From contig NZ_CP022253.1 of the NCBI RefSeq assembly GCF_003119195.2, positions 390,001-454,000 of the forward strand: a stretch of 64,000 bases of DNA, given 5' to 3'. A program made the position numbers and the translations under genes. Shown piece by piece: positions 9,483 to 19,178 of the stretch. Below the pieces are notes generated by a model that worked only from the letters and a program-made list of their open reading frames with translations, ran no database searches and was not told where the DNA came from. Numbering within the stretch: the first letter of the stretch is position 1; each line of letters opens with the position of its first letter. The DNA comes from Azospirillum baldaniorum. GTDB taxonomy: Bacteria > Pseudomonadota > Alphaproteobacteria > Azospirillales > Azospirillaceae.

Positions 9483-10931
9483 ATTCAAACGGTCCATGCC
9501 CCGCGCTCCACGCCAATCCTTCTCGTCGAAGACACGCCGTCGCTGGCCCGCGTCTATGCGGAGTTCCTGAAGAAGGACTGCACCTCCGTCACCACGGTGG
9601 AGACGGGGGCCGAGGCGCTGGAGCAATTGGCCGACGGCGCGCCGCGGATCGTGCTGCTGGACCTCCAGCTTCCCGACATGCATGGGATGGAGGTGCTGAA
9701 GCGGATCAGCGCCCAGGCGCTGCCCTGCGCGGTCATCATCATCACCGCCCACGGGTCGGTCGGGGTGGCGGTGGAGGCGATGCGCTACGGCGCCTATGAT
9801 TTCCTGGTGAAGCCCTTCTCGGCGGAGCGGCTGACCGTCACCGTGCGCAACGCCATGGAGCGGCTGCGCCTCGCCCAGCTCGTCGACAGCTTCGAGAAGG
9901 ACCTGGGGCGCAGCCGTTACCACGGCTTCCTCGGCTCGTCGCTGGCGATGCAGGCGGTCTACCGGATCATCGACAGCGCCGCCTCCTCCCGCGCGACGGT
10001 CTTCATCACCGGCGAGTCGGGGACCGGCAAGGAGGTCTGCGCCGAGGCCATCCACCGTCAGAGCCCGCGGGCCGACCGGCCCTTCATCGCCATCAACTGC
10101 GGGGCCATCCCCAAGGACCTGATGGAGAGCGAGATCTTCGGCCACATGAAGGGCTCTTTCACCGGGGCGGTGGTCGACCGCGAGGGCGCTGCGGCGCGGG
10201 CCAACGGCGGCACCCTGTTCCTCGATGAGATCTGCGAGCTGGCGCCCGACCTTCAGACCAAGCTGTTGCGCTTCATCCAGACCGGCACCTTCACGCCGGT
10301 CGGCGGCAGCCGGTTGGAGAAGGTCGATCTGCGCATCATCTGCGCGACCAACCGCGATCCCCTGCGCGAGGTCGAGGAGGGGCGCTTCCGCGAGGACCTC
10401 TATTACCGGCTGCACGTCATCCCCATCCACCTGCCGCCGCTGCGCGAGCGCGAGGACGACGTGCTGGAGATCTGCCGCCAGTTCCTGGCCGATTACACGC
10501 GGGAGGAGGGCAAGGGCTTCGTCCGCTTCTCCCCGGCGGCGGAGCAGGCGCTGCGCACCTACCACTGGCCGGGCAACGTGCGGCAGGTGCAGAACGTGGT
10601 GCGCAACATCGTGGTTCTGCACGACGGCGACACCGTGACGCCGGCCATGCTGCCGGCCCCGCTCGGCACCCCGGCGGGCGCCGCCGTGGCGTCCCCTGCG
10701 GTCGGCGTCGGGAACGGCCAAGGCGGCGGGCACGCTGCCGGCCATGGACCCGTGGCCCACACGCCGTCGCCGAAGACGGTGAAGCCGCTGTGGGAGGTGG
10801 AGCGCGACGCCATCGAGGAGGCCATCGCCGCCTGCGACGGCAACATTCCCCGCGCTGCGGCCCTGCTGGAGATCAGCGCCTCCACCATCTACCGCAAGCG
10901 TCTCGCCTGGCAGGCCGAAGGAAAACTCTGA
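9483..10931 (+). CDS. Sigma-54-dependent response regulator (NtrC/LuxO type), start uncertain
   Basis: Receiver, AAA+ and Fis-type helix-turn-helix in one chain. The receiver begins [16 protein letters not shown] (from 9510), with phosphoacceptor LLDLQLPD and KPF; the AAA+ has Walker [10 protein letters not shown], the sigma-54 contact loop as GSFTGA instead of GAFTGA, and GTLFLDEI; the C-terminus ends in a Fis-like [21 protein letters not shown] helix. The frame has no ATG, GTG or TTG between the upstream stop (9480-9482) and the receiver. The first usual start in frame is GTG 9597, which would delete the acidic pocket. Coordinates given run from the ATT after the stop. Either an ATT start is used or a base has been lost near the out-of-frame ATG at 9496. 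The hybrid kinase with an HPt domain at 11505 is a possible partner. Confidence 0.8.
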   Translation: MQTVHAPRSTPILLVEDTPSLARVYAEFLKKDCTSVTTVETGAEALEQLADGAPRIVLLDLQLPDMHGMEVLKRISAQALPCAVIIITAHGSVGVAVEAMRYGAYDFLVKPFSAERLTVTVRNAMERLRLAQLVDSFEKDLGRSRYHGFLGSSLAMQAVYRIIDSAASSRATVFITGESGTGKEVCAEAIHRQSPRADRPFIAINCGAIPKDLMESEIFGHMKGSFTGAVVDREGAAARANGGTLFLDEICELAPDLQTKLLRFIQTGTFTPVGGSRLEKVDLRIICATNRDPLREVEEGRFREDLYYRLHVIPIHLPPLREREDDVLEICRQFLADYTREEGKGFVRFSPAAEQALRTYHWPGNVRQVQNVVRNIVVLHDGDTVTPAMLPAPLGTPAGAAVASPAVGVGNGQGGGHAAGHGPVAHTPSPKTVKPLWEVERDAIEEAIAACDGNIPRAAALLEISASTIYRKRLAWQAEGKL

Positions 10932-11287
10932 TTTCCGGCCGCTCCGGGAGTCCCAACCCCCGGTTCCAGCCTCACGCCCCTGGTCCTGCCGAAGCATAGG
11001 CTTCGTGTGCGTTCAATTCACGCAAGACCATCGAAAGTCTTGCCGTGCCGGGACCTGCCGCCATCGGCTTATTTCCAAATGACCGGTCTGGCCACATTGG
11101 GCATATGCCGTGAAGCCGCCTTGCCGGTTCCGGTGCCATCCGGCTAGCCTCCCCTCGCGTTGCTTTGCTTGCGCTTCCGCGTGGCGCCACACACGACCGC
11201 CGCACCGTCCATCGTCCTTCGCCGGTCCCTTTCGCCCCGCGGCGCGGATCGGCGGCGGACCCCGACCGAGGAGCAGGAGTTCGCCTT
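10932..11287. other. 356-base gap and probable cold-shock leader
   Basis: Runs from the sigma-54 regulator to the cold-shock gene. It contains a perfect 6-bp hairpin with a 4-base loop (CGAAGC/GCTTCG, 10990-11005) soon after the regulator stop and a second dyad TGCGT/ACGCA (11008-11024). The rest may be the long untranslated leader common in cold-shock mRNAs. The strong ribosome site GGAGCAGGAG lies at about 11272-11281. ORFs crossing this region look non-coding. Confidence 0.5.
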
Positions 11288-11497
11288 ATGACCACCGGCA
11301 CCGTCAAATGGTTCAACACCACCAAGGGATATGGCTTCATCGCGCCGGAGGCCGGCGCCAAGGACGTGTTCGTGCACATCACGGCCGTGCAGAAGTCGGG
11401 TCTTCACGCCCTGTCCGAGGGTCAGCGCGTCGAGTTCGAGGTCGCGCGCGGCAACAACGGCAAGGACGCCGCGGTCAACATCAGCGTCATGGAGTGA
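11288..11497 (+). CDS. Cold-shock domain protein (CspA family)
   Basis: 69 aa single cold-shock domain, an OB-fold RNA chaperone. RNP1 is KGYGFI (near residue 15) and RNP2 is VFVHI; the N-terminus TGTVKWFN is typical. I start at the ATG at 11288, with AGGAG about 10 bases ahead; the frame is open further upstream but that part is not cold-shock sequence. It ends 7 bases before the converging end of the hybrid kinase gene. Confidence 0.95.
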   Translation: MTTGTVKWFNTTKGYGFIAPEAGAKDVFVHITAVQKSGLHALSEGQRVEFEVARGNNGKDAAVNISVME

Positions 11498-11504
11498 AGC
11501 CGCG

Positions 11505-14500
11505 TCATGACGTGACGTAGCCGCGGAGCCGGTAGGCCTCCACGGCTTCCCGGGTGAGGCGGGGGATGTCGCGGCACAGCGACGTCACCTCTCCCACCGC
11601 GTTGCTCCGGCAGGCCAGCTCCAGCGCCCGGGCGGCCGCCGACAGGTCGCGGGCGCCGAAGGTCCCCGCGGTGCTCTTCAGCGTGTGGGCCTCCTTCGCC
11701 AGTCCGGCGAGATCGGCCGGGCCTCCTCCCGCCGCTTCCGCGCCGCCGCGGGCGATCCTCTCGGCCCGCTCCAGCGTTTCCTCCACGAACTGGCGGATGA
11801 CGTCGGCCAGAAGCTCCGCGTCGAGATCCTGGGCGAGCTGTTGCAGGACCTCCATGTCCAGAACGCCTTTCTCCGGCGCGCCCATATTCCCGAGACCCGC
11901 TGGGGCCGGGGCGGGGCTGTCCCAGAGCGTCGCGGGGTCGGCGGACTCCAACGGGGCGGACTCCACCGTGGCGGCGTCCAGCCAGCGGGCCACGGTCTCC
12001 AGCAGATGCGGACGGTCGATGGGCTTGGCGACGTGCCCGTTCATCCCGGCGGCCAGACAGCGTTCGCGGTCGCTGTCCATGGCGTCGGCGGTCATGGCGA
12101 TGATCGGGACGGTGCCGGCCGGCGGCGGCAGGGCGCGCAGCCGGCGGGTGGCGGTCAGCCCGTCCATCTCCGGCATGGCGAGGTCCATCAGGACCAGCCC
12201 GTAGGGCGACGGGCCGGCCGCCGCGGCCGCCATCGCCTCCAGCGCTTCCCGTCCGTTGTTGGCGATGTCGACGCGATAGCCGGCGCCCCGCAGCAGCAGG
12301 GCGGCGACCATCTGGTTCGTCGGGCTGTCCTCGACCAGGAGAATCCGCTGGCCCGTTCCGGCGGCTGACGGGGCGGCGTGGCTTTGCACAGGCGACGGCG
12401 CGGCGGGCGGCGCGGCGGGCGGCGCTTCCGCCACGCTCCGCCCGGTGACGGCGGCGAGCAGGCGGGAGGGCCGGGCCGGCTTCGTCACCGTGGCGTCGGC
12501 GCCATTGCCGTCCCCGCCCGCGGTCCGGTGCGGCAGGGCGAGACGGACGATCCGCTGCACGCCCCGCGCGCGCAGCCGGTCGGTCAGAGAGCCGGCGACC
12601 GGGGTCTCCACGTTGCCGATCACCGCGATGCCGGCGGCGGGCAGAGTGCCGGCGTCCAGCCCGGCCACCATCGCCACGACGTCCGGCGCGCTGACCGTGG
12701 CCCCCCAGGAATGGAGTTGTTCGGCCAGAGCCCGCCGGGCGACGGGGTTCGATTCCAGAAGCAGAACCGTTTCCCCGGCCAGCGGCGGTTCCGCGACGGC
12801 GGCCCGCGTCCTCCTGGGCTCCACTAGTCCGGACTCCGGCGGCCCGGATTGCAGCGGCCCGGATTGCAGCGGCAGGGTGAACCAGAAGCGGCTGCCCTGG
12901 TCGGGGGTGCTGTCGAAACCGATGCTTCCCCCCATCATCTCCACCAGCCGCTTGGAAATCGCCAGCCCCAGCCCGGCGCCGTCGTGGCGCCGCGACAGGC
13001 GGGGATGCACCTGGGAGAATTCGGTGAAGAGGTCGGCCTGCGCGTCCCGCGGAATGCCGATCCCGGTGTCGGTCACCTCGAAGCGCAGGCGCGGCGGCAT
13101 CTGGCCGTCGCCGTCCAGCTTCGACAGGGTGACGGCGACGCCGCCGCGGTCGGTGAACTTCACGGCGTTGCCGACGAGGTTCAGCAGGACCTGTCTGACC
13201 CGCCCCGAGTCGCCGCGCAGCGCCGCCGGCAGGCCGCCGGTGATGCAGACGGCCAGCTCGATCCCCTTGGCGAAGGCGCGGGCGGCCTGCAGCTCGACCA
13301 CGCTCTCCACCACCTCGGCGGGGGAGAAGCGGCCCGACTCCAGGGTCAGCTTCCCGGCCTCCATCTTGGAGATGTCCAGGATGTCGTTCAGCATGAACAG
13401 CAGCGCCTCCGCCGACTCGCGGGCGGTGCGGGCGTAGGCGCGCTGTTCGTCGCCCAGCGGGCCGTCGAGAAGCAGCCCCAGCATGCCCAGGACGCCGTTC
13501 ATCGGCGTGCGGATCTCGTGGCTGATGGTGCGCAGGAACTCCGACTTGGCGCGGCTCGCCAGCTCCGCCTGCTCCTTGGCGAGGCGGAGCTGCGCCTCCG
13601 CAAGGCGATGGGCGGTGATGTCGCGGAAGGACACCATCGCCATCGTCCGCCCGCGGTAGGGCACGTAGCGGGTCTCCCCCTGCACCGTCAGCCGTTCGCC
13701 GTTGCGGCGCAGGCAGATGGCTTCAAAAGGGGTTTCGTCGCGGGCGCGGATGCGCAGCCAGTTGAGTTCACGGTCCTCCGGCACCATCAGCGCGGTGATG
13801 GACAGTCCCGTCAGCTCGTCCGGCGCATAGCCCAGGATGGCGGCGGCGGCCCGGTTGGCGTCGGCGATCACCCCCTGCTCGTGCACCAGGATGCCGTCCA
13901 TGGCGGCGTCCGACAGTTTGCGGAAACGGTCCTCGCTCTCGCGCAGGGCCTGCTCCGCCCGGCGGTGGTCGGTGATGTCGGTGTAGGTCATCAGGACCGA
14001 GCGGTCGGGAAGGAAGCCGGCGGTGATCTCCAACACCCGGCCATCGGGGCGCGTGCGCTCGATGCGGCTGACGCCCTCGGGGCGCAGGTTGGTCAGGTGG
14101 CGGGCGACGATCTCCGCCGTATCGCCGGGGCCGAACTCGCCGCGTTCGGCCATGAAGCGCAGAAAGCCGGGCATGGTGAGGCCGGGATGGAGCGCGTCGT
14201 CCGGCAGGTCGAGCATCTCGCGCAGGCGGCGGTTGCAGGTCAGGAAATGGCCGTCCGCGCTCCACACCACGAGACCCTGCGACATGGCGCTGAAGGTGGC
14301 CTCCAGCAGGTCAGACTTGTGGGCCAGCTCCTGCTCGCGCCGCTTCAGCTCGCTGATGTCGGTGCGCAGCCCGACATAGCCGCCGTCGCTGGTCCGCCGC
14401 TCCTCGATCTTGAACCAGCGCCCGTCACCGATCCGCAGCACTTGCGGCCCCTGTGGGTTGCGGTGCCGCTCCATCTCCCGCTCGACCCAGCGGTCGATGT

Positions 14501-14948
14501 CGCCGGGGCCGCAGTCGGGGTAATGGCCGGTGGCGGCGGCGCGGCGAATCAGCGATTCGAAGGGGATGCCGGGCTCCAGAGGCCCCAGCAGGGCGTAGAT
14601 TTCGCGGAAGCGGGCGTTGCACTGGACCAGCCGGTCGTCGGCGTCGAACAGGGCGAAGCCCTCGTTGACCACCTCGATGGCCTCGGACAGGCGGCGGTGG
14701 GCGTCCGCCGCCCGGCTGTCGGCGGCGCGGGCCTCCGCCTGGGCGCGCCGGGTGGCCTCCCGCTCGCGCAGCACCGCCAGGGCCATCACCGCGCCGGCTA
14801 GCCCGATCCCGAAGAAGGGCCAGATCAGCTCGTCGGTCCCATGCTCCAGAAGATGCTGCAGCGTGTGCAGCGCGCTCGCCATCAGAAGGAGGAACGCGAC
14901 CAGGGTGAGCCAGCTCCAACGGCGCAGCCGGCGGTGGAGGAACGACAT
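11505..14948 (-). CDS. Hybrid sensor histidine kinase with PAS, receiver and HPt domains
   Basis: 1147 aa from the ATG at 14948 (GGAG 8 bases ahead; upstream in-frame starts would overlap the permease gene). Order: two N-terminal membrane helices within about the first 75 residues; a short coil; three PAS domains (starts near [26 protein letters not shown] and [12 protein letters not shown]); HisKA with [10 protein letters not shown]; HATPase with NAVKFTD, DTGIGIP and [12 protein letters not shown]; a receiver-like domain that has lost its phosphoacceptor ([10 protein letters not shown] in place of a D); a normal receiver ([24 protein letters not shown]); and a C-terminal HPt ([14 protein letters not shown]). 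It can carry out a whole His-Asp-His relay. Signal and target are unknown; the sigma-54 regulator at 9483 is the nearest candidate output. Confidence 0.93.
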   Translation of the reverse strand: MSFLHRRLRRWSWLTLVAFLLLMASALHTLQHLLEHGTDELIWPFFGIGLAGAVMALAVLREREATRRAQAEARAADSRAADAHRRLSEAIEVVNEGFALFDADDRLVQCNARFREIYALLGPLEPGIPFESLIRRAAATGHYPDCGPGDIDRWVEREMERHRNPQGPQVLRIGDGRWFKIEERRTSDGGYVGLRTDISELKRREQELAHKSDLLEATFSAMSQGLVVWSADGHFLTCNRRLREMLDLPDDALHPGLTMPGFLRFMAERGEFGPGDTAEIVARHLTNLRPEGVSRIERTRPDGRVLEITAGFLPDRSVLMTYTDITDHRRAEQALRESEDRFRKLSDAAMDGILVHEQGVIADANRAAAAILGYAPDELTGLSITALMVPEDRELNWLRIRARDETPFEAICLRRNGERLTVQGETRYVPYRGRTMAMVSFRDITAHRLAEAQLRLAKEQAELASRAKSEFLRTISHEIRTPMNGVLGMLGLLLDGPLGDEQRAYARTARESAEALLFMLNDILDISKMEAGKLTLESGRFSPAEVVESVVELQAARAFAKGIELAVCITGGLPAALRGDSGRVRQVLLNLVGNAVKFTDRGGVAVTLSKLDGDGQMPPRLRFEVTDTGIGIPRDAQADLFTEFSQVHPRLSRRHDGAGLGLAISKRLVEMMGGSIGFDSTPDQGSRFWFTLPLQSGPLQSGPPESGLVEPRRTRAAVAEPPLAGETVLLLESNPVARRALAEQLHSWGATVSAPDVVAMVAGLDAGTLPAAGIAVIGNVETPVAGSLTDRLRARGVQRIVRLALPHRTAGGDGNGADATVTKPARPSRLLAAVTGRSVAEAPPAAPPAAPSPVQSHAAPSAAGTGQRILLVEDSPTNQMVAALLLRGAGYRVDIANNGREALEAMAAAAAGPSPYGLVLMDLAMPEMDGLTATRRLRALPPPAGTVPIIAMTADAMDSDRERCLAAGMNGHVAKPIDRPHLLETVARWLDAATVESAPLESADPATLWDSPAPAPAGLGNMGAPEKGVLDMEVLQQLAQDLDAELLADVIRQFVEETLERAERIARGGAEAAGGGPADLAGLAKEAHTLKSTAGTFGARDLSAAARALELACRSNAVGEVTSLCRDIPRLTREAVEAYRLRGYVTS

Positions 14949-14979
14949 TCGGCGCTCCGCATAGGACGAGGCGAAAACG

Positions 14980-15966
14980 TTACGGCTTTTGCGCCTCCGG
15001 AGCAATGAGTCCAGGGGCGGCGCGCAGCCGGCCGACGGCGCGGCGCCGGCCCAGCAGGCCGTGGCGCGGCCCGAACAGGACGGCCAGCGCCAGGATCAGG
15101 CCGGACGCCACCGCGATCATCCCCGCCGCGTTCAGCGAGTGGGAGGCCCCGAGCAGCATCGGCCCGAAGGCCGCGGTGCCATAGCCGGCCAGCGCCGCCA
15201 GCACCCCCAACGCGACGCTGAGCAGGATCTGCGCGGCCAGCCGGTCGGTCAGCAGGCGGGCGGCGGCGGGCGGGGCGATGAGCATGGCGATGACCAGGAT
15301 GGAGCCCACCGCCTCGAAGGCGGCGATGGCGGTGGCCGCCACCAGAAGCACCACCCCGTAATGGAACAGCCCCGCCGGGATGCCCAGCGTCGAGGCCAGC
15401 GCCGGGTCGAAGGTGGTGATCTTCAGCTCCTTGTAGAACAGCCCGACCAGGGCGACGCAGAGCGCGAAGACCGCGGCCAGCGTCAGCACCTCCCGCGGCA
15501 GGGCCGCCCACACCGCCGGGTCGGTCAGCGAGGCCCAGCCCTTGGGGGCCAGCCACAGGATGGTCTCCAACTGGCCGTAGAGCACGCAGTCGGCATCCAG
15601 ATCGACTCCGCCGACCGACGCCTGCTCGATCATCACCACGCCGGCGGCGAACATCACGGTGAAGACGACGCCCATGGCGGCGCCGGACTCCAGCCGGCCC
15701 AGCCGCCGCACCGCCTCGATCAGCAGGCCGGCCAGCGCCGCGGCGGCCAGCGCGCCGAGCATCATCGGCAGGGTCTCCCTCGTGCCGGCGACCAGGAAGC
15801 CGCCGACGATGCCGGGCAGGATGGCGTGGCTGACCGCGTCGCCCATCATCCCCTGGCGCCGCAGCACCAGGAAATTGCCGACCAGCGCGCAGGCGGCGCA
15901 GGCCAGCACCGCGGCGAGCAGGGCGGGGGCGTCGATCTGAAGGAATTCCTGGACGTCGGGCATCAT
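14980..15966 (-). CDS. Mn/Zn ABC transporter permease (TroD/ZnuB family)
   Basis: 328 aa membrane protein of the ABC-3 family with eight or nine hydrophobic helices. The family signature RRQGMMGDAVSHAILPGI lies near residue 40 and the ATPase-coupling KELKITTFDPALASTLG near residue 175. It is the last of four co-directional transporter genes, and its ATG overlaps the previous stop by ATGA. An ATG directly after the first is an alternative start. It forms a heterodimeric channel with the permease encoded at 15963-17168. Confidence 0.92.
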   Translation of the reverse strand: MMPDVQEFLQIDAPALLAAVLACAACALVGNFLVLRRQGMMGDAVSHAILPGIVGGFLVAGTRETLPMMLGALAAAALAGLLIEAVRRLGRLESGAAMGVVFTVMFAAGVVMIEQASVGGVDLDADCVLYGQLETILWLAPKGWASLTDPAVWAALPREVLTLAAVFALCVALVGLFYKELKITTFDPALASTLGIPAGLFHYGVVLLVAATAIAAFEAVGSILVIAMLIAPPAAARLLTDRLAAQILLSVALGVLAALAGYGTAAFGPMLLGASHSLNAAGMIAVASGLILALAVLFGPRHGLLGRRRAVGRLRAAPGLIAPEAQKP

Positions 15967-17168
15967 GACGGGGCGCTCCGCTCCTCCAGCAGCCGGACCA
16001 TGTCGCCGGGCAGGACCGAGTCGATGGGGTCGACGCCCCAATTGGCGTGGGCGGGCAGCAGCGCCGGGTAGTCGGCCAGGAACCGCTCCCACAGCCGGCG
16101 GTCGCGCGCCGCCGCACGGGCGGCGGTCTGCCCGGCGGGAGTCAGGGCGCCGTCCCGGATGTAGCCGCGCAGGCGCAGCCAGAGCGCCACGGAGCCCTCC
16201 ACCGGCCGGCCGTCCAGCAGGTCGGCCAGGGCGCGCCGCTCCGCGAAGGTCAGGCGCAGCCGCCCCTGGCGCAGCGCGGCGGCGACCAGCCCGCGCGCCG
16301 GGGCGAACAGGAAGCTGAGCAGGAAGAAGCCCCCGGCGACCAGGACGATCACCGCCCCCGCCGGCAGCTTGGGCAGCAGGGCCGACAGGGCGGCGCCGAG
16401 CCAGCCGGACAGCGCGCCGATCACCGCCGCGGCGACGGTCAGGGCGGGCAGCCGGTCGGTCCAGAAGCGGGCGGCGGCGGGTGGGATGATGAGGAGCGCG
16501 ACCACCAGGATCAGCCCCACGGTCTGGAGCCCGATCACCGTCACCAGCGTCGCCAGCCCCATCAGCACGAGGTCGAGCGCCCCCACCGGCCAGCCCTGCA
16601 CGGCGGCGAAGCCGGGGTCGAAGGCCAGCACCCGCAGCTCCTTGAACAGCAGGGCGACGGCCAGCGCCGCCCCGGCGGCCAGCAGGCCGATGGCGATGGC
16701 CTCGCCCTGGGCCATGGCGGCGGTCTGGCCCAGGATGAAGGTCTTCAGCCCGGCCTGCCCGCCCAACTCCAAATTCTGGATGACGCTGAGCAGCACGACG
16801 CCCAGCCCGAAGAAGACCGACAGCACCGCCCCGATCGCCGAATCCTCGGTCAGCCGGGTGAAGCGGGACAGCGCCTGCACGGTCAGCAGCCCGACCACCC
16901 CGCTGGCCACCGCCCCGGCCAGCAGCAGGGGCAGCGACCGCTCTGGCAGGCCGAGCGCCGCCCCGACCAGGAAGGCGATGGCGATGCCGGGCAGGGTGGC
17001 GTGGCTCAGCGCGTCGCTGACCAGGGCGCGGCGGCGCAGCAGCAGGAAGGTGCCGACCGTCCCGCCGGCCAACCCCAGCGCGGCGGTCCCGGCAACCACC
17101 ACGGCGCTGTTGAAGCCGGACTGGAAGGTCAGGATGCGCAACGCCTCGTCGAACACGGAGTCGATCAT
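15963..17168 (-). CDS. Mn/Zn ABC transporter permease fused to a DtxR-like C-terminal domain
   Basis: 401 aa. Residues 1 to about 290 are an ABC-3 permease (RRRALVSDALSHATLPGI, KELRVLAFDPGFAAVQG, eight or more helices). From about residue 304 comes a soluble tail of 98 residues, with LTFAERRALADLL, then a wing-like LRGYIRDGALTPAGQ, then RRLWERFLADYPALLPAHANWG. That order resembles the DNA-binding and dimerisation parts of DtxR/MntR metal regulators, and related tails are known on some TroC/MntC permeases. The DNA-binding helix looks short, so the tail may sense metal or gate the transporter without binding DNA; this is inference. Start and stop overlap both neighbours by ATGA. Confidence 0.92.
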   Translation of the reverse strand: MIDSVFDEALRILTFQSGFNSAVVVAGTAALGLAGGTVGTFLLLRRRALVSDALSHATLPGIAIAFLVGAALGLPERSLPLLLAGAVASGVVGLLTVQALSRFTRLTEDSAIGAVLSVFFGLGVVLLSVIQNLELGGQAGLKTFILGQTAAMAQGEAIAIGLLAAGAALAVALLFKELRVLAFDPGFAAVQGWPVGALDLVLMGLATLVTVIGLQTVGLILVVALLIIPPAAARFWTDRLPALTVAAAVIGALSGWLGAALSALLPKLPAGAVIVLVAGGFFLLSFLFAPARGLVAAALRQGRLRLTFAERRALADLLDGRPVEGSVALWLRLRGYIRDGALTPAGQTAARAAARDRRLWERFLADYPALLPAHANWGVDPIDSVLPGDMVRLLEERSAPS

Positions 17169-17974
17169 GACGCTTCCGCTCCCAATGCCGCGGGCGTCGG
17201 CATGGGCCGTCCACCGTAGGTGCGGGACAGCAGGTCGGGCGTCATCACCCGTGCGACCGGCCCTTGGGCGACCACGCGGGTGTTGAGCAGCAGGGCGTGG
17301 TCGAAATAGTCGCTGACCGTCTGCAGGTCGTGGTGGACGCAGATCACCGTCCGCCCGGCGGCGTCGAGGTCGCGCAGCACCTGGAGCACCGCGCGCTCCG
17401 TCGCCGCGTCCACCCCGGCGAAGGGCTCGTCCATGAAGTAGAGCTGCGCCTCCTGGGCCAGCGCGCGGGCCAGGAAGACGCGCTGCTGCTGCCCGCCGGA
17501 GAGCTGGCCGATCTGGCGCTTGGCGAAGTCGGCCATGCCCACCCGCTCCAGCGCGTGCAGCGCCGCCTCCCTGTGGGAGCGGGTGACCGGGCGGAACCAG
17601 CCGATCTTCCCGTAACGGCCCATCGCCACCACGTCGAGCGCCGAGACGGGGAAGTCCCAGTCCACGCTTTCGCGCTGCGGCACATAGCCGATCAGGCGGC
17701 GCTGCCTGGCGATCGGGCGCCCGAACACCTCGACCGCTCCCGACACCCGCGGCACCAGCCCGAGACACGCCTTGATGAGGGTCGACTTGCCCGCGCCGTT
17801 CGGCCCGACCACGGCGATCAGCCCGCCCGGCGGGGCGGCGTAGTCGACGTTCCACAGCACCGGCCGGCGGTGGTAGGCGACGGTCAGGCCGCGGATATCC
17901 AGAGGCGGCGGCCCGATGGGCGAGGCCTCTTCGGGGGCGGTGCGGCTGCCGGGGGTGCGCCAGAGATACTGCAT
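17165..17974 (-). CDS. Mn/Zn ABC transporter ATP-binding protein
   Basis: 269 aa ATPase of the metal ABC transporter family (TroB/ZnuC). Walker A is GPNGAGKST near residue 56, the Q-loop region is IGYVPQRESVDWDFP, typical of Mn/Fe/Zn importers, the signature is LSGGQQQR, Walker B is LYFMDEPFAGVD, and the H-loop is VHHDL. It follows the binding-protein gene by 22 bases and overlaps the first permease by ATGA, so all four genes form one operon. Confidence 0.94.
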   Translation of the reverse strand: MQYLWRTPGSRTAPEEASPIGPPPLDIRGLTVAYHRRPVLWNVDYAAPPGGLIAVVGPNGAGKSTLIKACLGLVPRVSGAVEVFGRPIARQRRLIGYVPQRESVDWDFPVSALDVVAMGRYGKIGWFRPVTRSHREAALHALERVGMADFAKRQIGQLSGGQQQRVFLARALAQEAQLYFMDEPFAGVDAATERAVLQVLRDLDAAGRTVICVHHDLQTVSDYFDHALLLNTRVVAQGPVARVMTPDLLSRTYGGRPMPTPAALGAEAS

Positions 17975-17996
17975 GGTCCGTTTCTCCTCCGCCGTG

Positions 17997-19016
17997 TCAG
18001 CGCTGCGCCAGGGCGAGCTTGCCCTGGAAGCCGTCGGCCGGCGCCTCGCCGCCCAGCGCGCGGGCGATGGTCGTCACATTGTGGTCGATCATGCCGATGT
18101 AGGTGCCTTCGTAGCTGCCCGGCGCGCCCATGGCGTCGGAGAACAGGGCGCCGCCCAGCGTCACCCGATGTCCCCGCGCCCCCGCCCCTTCGACCAGAGC
18201 GCGGACGTTGCGGTCGGACACGCTGGTTTCCGGGAAGACCGCCGGCACGCCGCGGTCCGCCAGCAGCGCGGCCAGTTCCTCGATGATCCGCAGCCCGGCC
18301 TCGGATTCCGTGCTGATCCCCTGGATGCCGCGCACCTCGATCCCGTAGGCGCGGCCCAGATAGTTGAAGGCGTCGTGGGCGGTGACCAGCACGCGGGCCT
18401 TGCCGGGGATGGAGGACAGGACGCGCCGGGCGTACGCGTCGAGCCGCGCCAGCTCCGCCCCGTACGCGTCGGCGTTGCGGGCGTACGCCTCGGCGCCCGC
18501 GGGGTCGAGCCGGGCCAGCCCGTCGCGGATGGACGGCAGGGTGCTCGCCCAGATCCCCACATCCATCCAGATGTGCGGGTCGTGGGCGCCCTCGAACTCG
18601 GGCGGGCTGAGCAGCCGCTCCTTGGGCACCGCGTCGCCCAGCGCCACCACCGGCTTGCCGGACTCGCGCAGCCGGTCGAAGGCGGCGGTCATCTTGCCTT
18701 CGAGATGCAGGCCGCTGATGAACACCGCGTCGGCCCGCAGCAGCTTCACCGTGTCGGAGCGGGTGGGCTTGAACAGGTGCGGATCGACGCCTTCGCCCAT
18801 CAGCGCCTCCACCACTGCCCGGTCGCCGGCCACCGCCCGCACGAGGTCGGCGACCATGCCGGTGGTGGCGACGATCTTCGGGCGCTCGCCTTGGGGCCGT
18901 TCACCCTCGGCCATCGCGGCTCCCGGCAGCAGCAGGGCGGCGGCCAAGCCCATGATGGCAATAAACTTCGTCAGGCTCTTCGTTGCGAAGGTTTTTGAAC
19001 ATATGTTCATATTCAT
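17997..19016 (-). CDS. Periplasmic Mn/Zn-binding protein (TroA-like)
   Basis: 339 aa cluster A-I solute-binding protein that captures the metal for the downstream transporter. The signal peptide has a hydrophobic stretch IMGLAAALLLPGAAMA. Likely metal ligands are His in DPHLFKPT, His in DPHIWMD, His in TAHDAFNY and Asp in MIDHN. The His-His-His-Asp set is that of TroA, which binds Zn and Mn, and there is no long His-rich loop as in ZnuA, so Mn or mixed use is favoured. The start is taken as ATG 19016; ATG 19010 and an upstream TTG are alternatives. AT-rich dyads overlap and precede the start. Confidence 0.92.
   Translation of the reverse strand: MNMNICSKTFATKSLTKFIAIMGLAAALLLPGAAMAEGERPQGERPKIVATTGMVADLVRAVAGDRAVVEALMGEGVDPHLFKPTRSDTVKLLRADAVFISGLHLEGKMTAAFDRLRESGKPVVALGDAVPKERLLSPPEFEGAHDPHIWMDVGIWASTLPSIRDGLARLDPAGAEAYARNADAYGAELARLDAYARRVLSSIPGKARVLVTAHDAFNYLGRAYGIEVRGIQGISTESEAGLRIIEELAALLADRGVPAVFPETSVSDRNVRALVEGAGARGHRVTLGGALFSDAMGAPGSYEGTYIGMIDHNVTTIARALGGEAPADGFQGKLALAQR
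18997..19008. promoter_or_regulatory. Palindrome at the start of the metal-binding protein gene
   Basis: GAACATATGTTC is a perfect 12-bp palindrome within the first codons of the TroA-like gene. A related AT-rich element lies at 19088-19101. Such a dyad at a metal-importer start could bind a Mur/Fur or MntR-type repressor; the Fur-family gene at 21586 is nearby. The role is inferred. Confidence 0.4.
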
Positions 19017-19087
19017 TGGTCCCGACAAAGATCGGCAAGGTTAGGGCAGGCGGACCAAGTAAACGGGGCGGAGTGCATTTGCGTTCC

Positions 19088-19101
19088 ATGAATATATGAA
19101 C
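19088..19101. promoter_or_regulatory. AT-rich element upstream of the metal transporter operon
   Basis: ATGAATATATGAAC shares the parts ATGAATAT and ATGAAC with the sequence over the operon start (19001-19016 read on the minus strand). It lies between the divergent transporter and SAM hydrolase genes, about 75 bases ahead of the transporter start, where an operator or promoter would be expected. Confidence 0.35.
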
Positions 19102-19178
19102 CGCCTCTCTGGCCTTGCAAGGCGGCTCGTGACGATCCGTGTCTTACCGAACGGGGTGAAGTGCGCTACAGTGGCGGG

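Noticed and set aside
10932..11287. Small ORF 5' of the cold-shock gene (long N-terminal extension of the cold-shock frame)
   Set aside because: Residues before ATG 11288 do not match the cold-shock family; a strong ribosome site directly precedes the inner ATG.
12849..14801. Long antisense ORFs, such as 650 aa over the hybrid kinase and several others above 400 aa
   Set aside because: They lie exactly opposite real genes, have no recognisable motifs, and arise because GC-rich codon patterns leave antisense frames without stops.
19161..19178. GTG start of the SAM hydrolase gene
   Set aside because: The six extra residues are not family sequence; ATG 19179 fits homology better.
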